Origin: Euryarchaeota archaeon UBA175
GTDB taxonomy: Archaea; Thermoplasmatota; Poseidoniia; Poseidoniales; Thalassarchaeaceae
Assembly (NCBI GenBank): GCA_002497895.1
Contig: DAFD01000084.1
Location: 1 to 45,222 of the forward strand
Length of the DNA: 45,222 bases
Direction: 5' to 3'
How positions within the stretch are numbered: position 1 is the first letter of the stretch; every line of letters starts with the position of its first letter. Below are positions 43,893 to 45,222 of this stretch, piece by piece. The position numbers and the translations under genes were made by a program. Under the pieces are notes generated by a model. That model searched no databases and was not told where the DNA came from. It worked only from the letters and a program-made list of their open reading frames with translations.

Positions 43893-44519
43893 ATGGCTGG
43901 ATCGATAGTCCTCTTCGGGCCACCGGGAGCGGGCAAAGGCACCCAAGCGGGGCGTATCGTCGATCTCACGGGTAAGCCTCAGATATCCACAGGAGACATG
44001 CTTCGGTCGGCTGTCAAGGCAGGATCTCCTATGGGGATGGCTGCGAAGGAATTCATGGACGCTGGTCTACTCGTTCCCGATGAGGTAATCATCGGCCTGA
44101 TAGAGGAGCGATTGCAGGAGGATGACGCTGACTCTGGCGTTCTATTCGATGGCTTTCCGCGAACGATTCCTCAGGCCGAATCGCTTGAGCGGATAGCCAA
44201 TGTCAGTTCGGTGATTTCTATCGAGGTTCCTGATGAGTCAATTATCCAGCGAATCGTCGGGCGCAGAATGGATCCGGAGACCGGTGAGATCTACCATGTT
44301 ACTTTCAAACCGGCCCCCTCTGAAATTGAATCTAGGCTCATCCAGCGTCCTGATGATAACGAGGAGACTGTTCGGGCTCGGCTCGAAGCTTATCACGCTC
44401 AGACAGCTCCACTTGCGGATTGGTATGCTGAGCGTGGCTTGCTAATCAGCATCGATGGAAATGCTTCCATCGAAGAGGTCGGTTCCTCTGTCGAGGACGC
44501 GGTTAGAAACAACGCCTGA
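43893..44519 (+). CDS. adk: Adenylate kinase (bacterial-type, with LID)
   Basis: 208 residues from ATG 43893, which gives the standard start MAGSIVLFGPPGAGKGTQ; the frame extends to 43842, overlapping the subtilase stop, but with an unlike leader. P-loop GPPGAGKGTQ, NMP-binding QISTGDMLRSAV, FDGFPRTIPQA and the LID region GRRMDPETGEIYH identify Adk of the bacterial/eukaryotic type rather than the short archaeal AdkA. It interconverts 2 ADP and ATP + AMP. No LID zinc Cys are seen. It is followed at once by rnp4, in an informational-gene run. Confidence 0.95.
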   Translation: MAGSIVLFGPPGAGKGTQAGRIVDLTGKPQISTGDMLRSAVKAGSPMGMAAKEFMDAGLLVPDEVIIGLIEERLQEDDADSGVLFDGFPRTIPQAESLERIANVSSVISIEVPDESIIQRIVGRRMDPETGEIYHVTFKPAPSEIESRLIQRPDDNEETVRARLEAYHAQTAPLADWYAERGLLISIDGNASIEEVGSSVEDAVRNNA

Positions 44520-44524
44520 GGTGA
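44518..44524 (+). promoter_or_regulatory. Shine-Dalgarno site of rnp4, overlapping the adk stop
   Basis: GAGGTGA starts within the adk TGA and lies 4 bases before ATG 44529. It supports translational linkage of adk and rnp4. Confidence 0.65.
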
Positions 44525-44528
44525 TGGA

Positions 44529-44855
44529 ATGGCAGGCCGCAGAAAGGGTCGTGACGCCGTCTCTCGCCGGAAGAGGGCCGAGAAAGCCGTAGATCACCTA
44601 GCGACATTAATCGACGGCTCAAACCCTTCAAATCAAACTCTAGGTGACTCAGCCGCTCGTGATATTCTCAGGACCACCAAGCGACATGGTGTCTCCGCAC
44701 CCGCTGAACTCAGAAGTAAAATCTGCAGAACCTGCCAGCAGATATTGGTACCCGGGCGTAACGCTCGGGTTAGAATTGAATCCCGAGTGCGAATAACGAC
44801 TTGCCTCGATTGCGATAGAGTAATCCGCACGAGACTCACAGTGGAGGATGAATGA
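44529..44855 (+). CDS. rnp4: Ribonuclease P protein component 4 (Rpr2/Rpp21)
   Basis: 108 residues. A basic N-terminal helix (RRKGRDAVSRRKRAEKA) leads to a zinc ribbon with CRTC and CLDC, the four Cys of the Rpr2/Rpp21 family, with conserved 'RVRIESRVRITTC' between. With Rnp1-3 and L7Ae it assists the RNase P RNA in removing tRNA 5' leaders. Length and context (next to a YhbY-type gene and presumed S19e) match archaeal order. Stop overlaps the next start. Confidence 0.9.
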   Translation: MAGRRKGRDAVSRRKRAEKAVDHLATLIDGSNPSNQTLGDSAARDILRTTKRHGVSAPAELRSKICRTCQQILVPGRNARVRIESRVRITTCLDCDRVIRTRLTVEDE

Positions 44856-45127
44856 TGTCGTCGATTCCAAAGCGCATTAAGCAGCAGGCTATGGATCGCG
44901 ACCTCATCATCTCGGTCAGGATTGGCAGAAATGGTTTGACTGACTCTCTAGTCCAAGAGATGCAAGACCAATTGAGCAAACGAGGCCTTGTCAAGGTCAA
45001 AGCGAACAGAGGTATTGTCGAGGGCTCTGATGAGCGTCTCGGGCTATTCGGTGCAATAGCCGAAAGTACCAATTCACAAGTTGTTTTCCAGCGAGGAAAC
45101 GTCGCGGTTTTCTGGTCTGGTGAATGA
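44852..45127 (+). CDS. YhbY/CRS1-type (CRM domain) RNA-binding protein
   Basis: 91 residues, a stand-alone CRM domain: VRIGRNGLTDSLVQEMQDQL then LVKVKANRG and an end VVFQRGNVAVFWS. The bacterial homologue YhbY binds pre-ribosomal RNA; a similar role in ribosome or RNase P biology is inferred. The ATG at 44852 overlaps the rnp4 stop (ATGATG, second ATG at 44855 also possible). Family identification is good; the GxxG loop is present as GRNG. Confidence 0.88.
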   Translation: MMSSIPKRIKQQAMDRDLIISVRIGRNGLTDSLVQEMQDQLSKRGLVKVKANRGIVEGSDERLGLFGAIAESTNSQVVFQRGNVAVFWSGE

Positions 45128-45166
45128 GGTCTAATCATTGGTGATTTAGGACTTTTCCAATAGTGA

Positions 45167-45174
45167 GTTATTTA
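45167..45174 (+). promoter_or_regulatory. TATA-like box before the last gene
   Basis: GTTATTTA is centred 28 bases before ATG 45199, right for a leaderless archaeal message. No Shine-Dalgarno sequence is evident. Confidence 0.4.
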
Positions 45175-45198
45175 GACACCTCAAAGGTCGGCGAGTCA

Positions 45199-45222
45199 AT
45201 GATTACCGATGCCCAGGTCGTT
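45199..45222 (+). CDS. First eight codons of a truncated gene, perhaps ribosomal protein S19e
   Basis: ATG 45199 opens MITDAQVV and runs off the window. In many archaea the order rnp4, yhbY, rps19e is conserved, and S19e often begins with a short Thr/Asp stretch before a Val. Eight residues cannot prove it; the call rests on synteny plus the promoter-like box 28 bases upstream. Confidence 0.35.

Noticed and set aside
44633..45138. Minus-strand frames opposite rnp4 and the YhbY gene
   Set aside because: Antisense shadows of two recognised genes with overlapping stop/start.

Overview
The window looks like chromosomal DNA of a planktonic marine euryarchaeon of the Marine Group II type (Poseidoniales). 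The informational genes are archaeal: archaeosine synthase ArcS, archaeal S15, archaeal GltX and PheT, RNase HII, type II GAPDH, an RNase P Rpr2/Rpp21 subunit and a YhbY-like RNA-binding protein. They are mixed with bacterial-type genes (DnaJ, TrhO, long-form adenylate kinase) and with very large exported proteins that carry C-terminal membrane anchors. That mixture is typical of Marine Group II. I infer the assignment from gene content; no 16S or other marker RNA gene is present.

Layout. 1-8831 (+): the end of an anchored CARDB-like protein, a membrane-tethered subtilase, a 1412-residue beta-helix/Ig surface protein, and a winged-helix/STAND ATPase/TPR protein. 8854-9663 (-): an MBL-fold hydrolase. 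9863-16144 (+): a 1910-residue calcium-repeat secreted protein and a small unknown. 16186-17344 (-): a membrane protein plus TrhO. 17413-18429 (+): a pyroglutamyl-peptidase/Nudix fusion. 18420-18938 (-): a UPF0201 protein. 19000-21105 (+): a Lys/Ala-rich zinc-ribbon membrane protein and DnaJ. 21132-23279 (-): an anchored exported protein. 23342-26623 (+): ArcS, S15 and a possible degenerate RecJ/GAN-like protein. 26626-37735 (-): a long same-strand block with a GXGXG/glutamate-synthase-like fusion, PheT, an SGNH-like surface protein, RNase HII, GltX and a zinc-ribbon exported protein; a tiny plus-strand gene sits inside it. 37865-45222 (+): GAPDH, a giant subtilase, Adk, Rnp4, YhbY and the first codons of a gene that synteny suggests is S19e.

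Two themes stand out. First, about half of the coding sequence makes exported proteins, and most of these share one plan: signal peptide, beta-rich ectodomain, one C-terminal membrane helix, and a charged or Trp-rich cytoplasmic tail. With two subtilases and an SGNH-like hydrolase, this fits a protein-degrading, particle-attaching heterotroph; a peptidase for pyroglutamyl N-termini fits too. Second, the short gene borders repeatedly hold a perfect hairpin with a 3-nt loop (TAC or TCC most often), usually 6-45 nt past a stop codon and without a following T-run. I count eight, six of them with stems of at least 6 bp, in roughly 1.75 kb of non-coding DNA.

No tRNA, rRNA, CRISPR array, insertion sequence or integrase is visible. 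No gene-free stretch exceeds 300 bases; the longest gap, 9664-9862, is about 200 bases. Both leaderless-looking starts (TATA-like box 26-30 nt before ATG) and Shine-Dalgarno starts (GAGGTG, GGTGG) occur.
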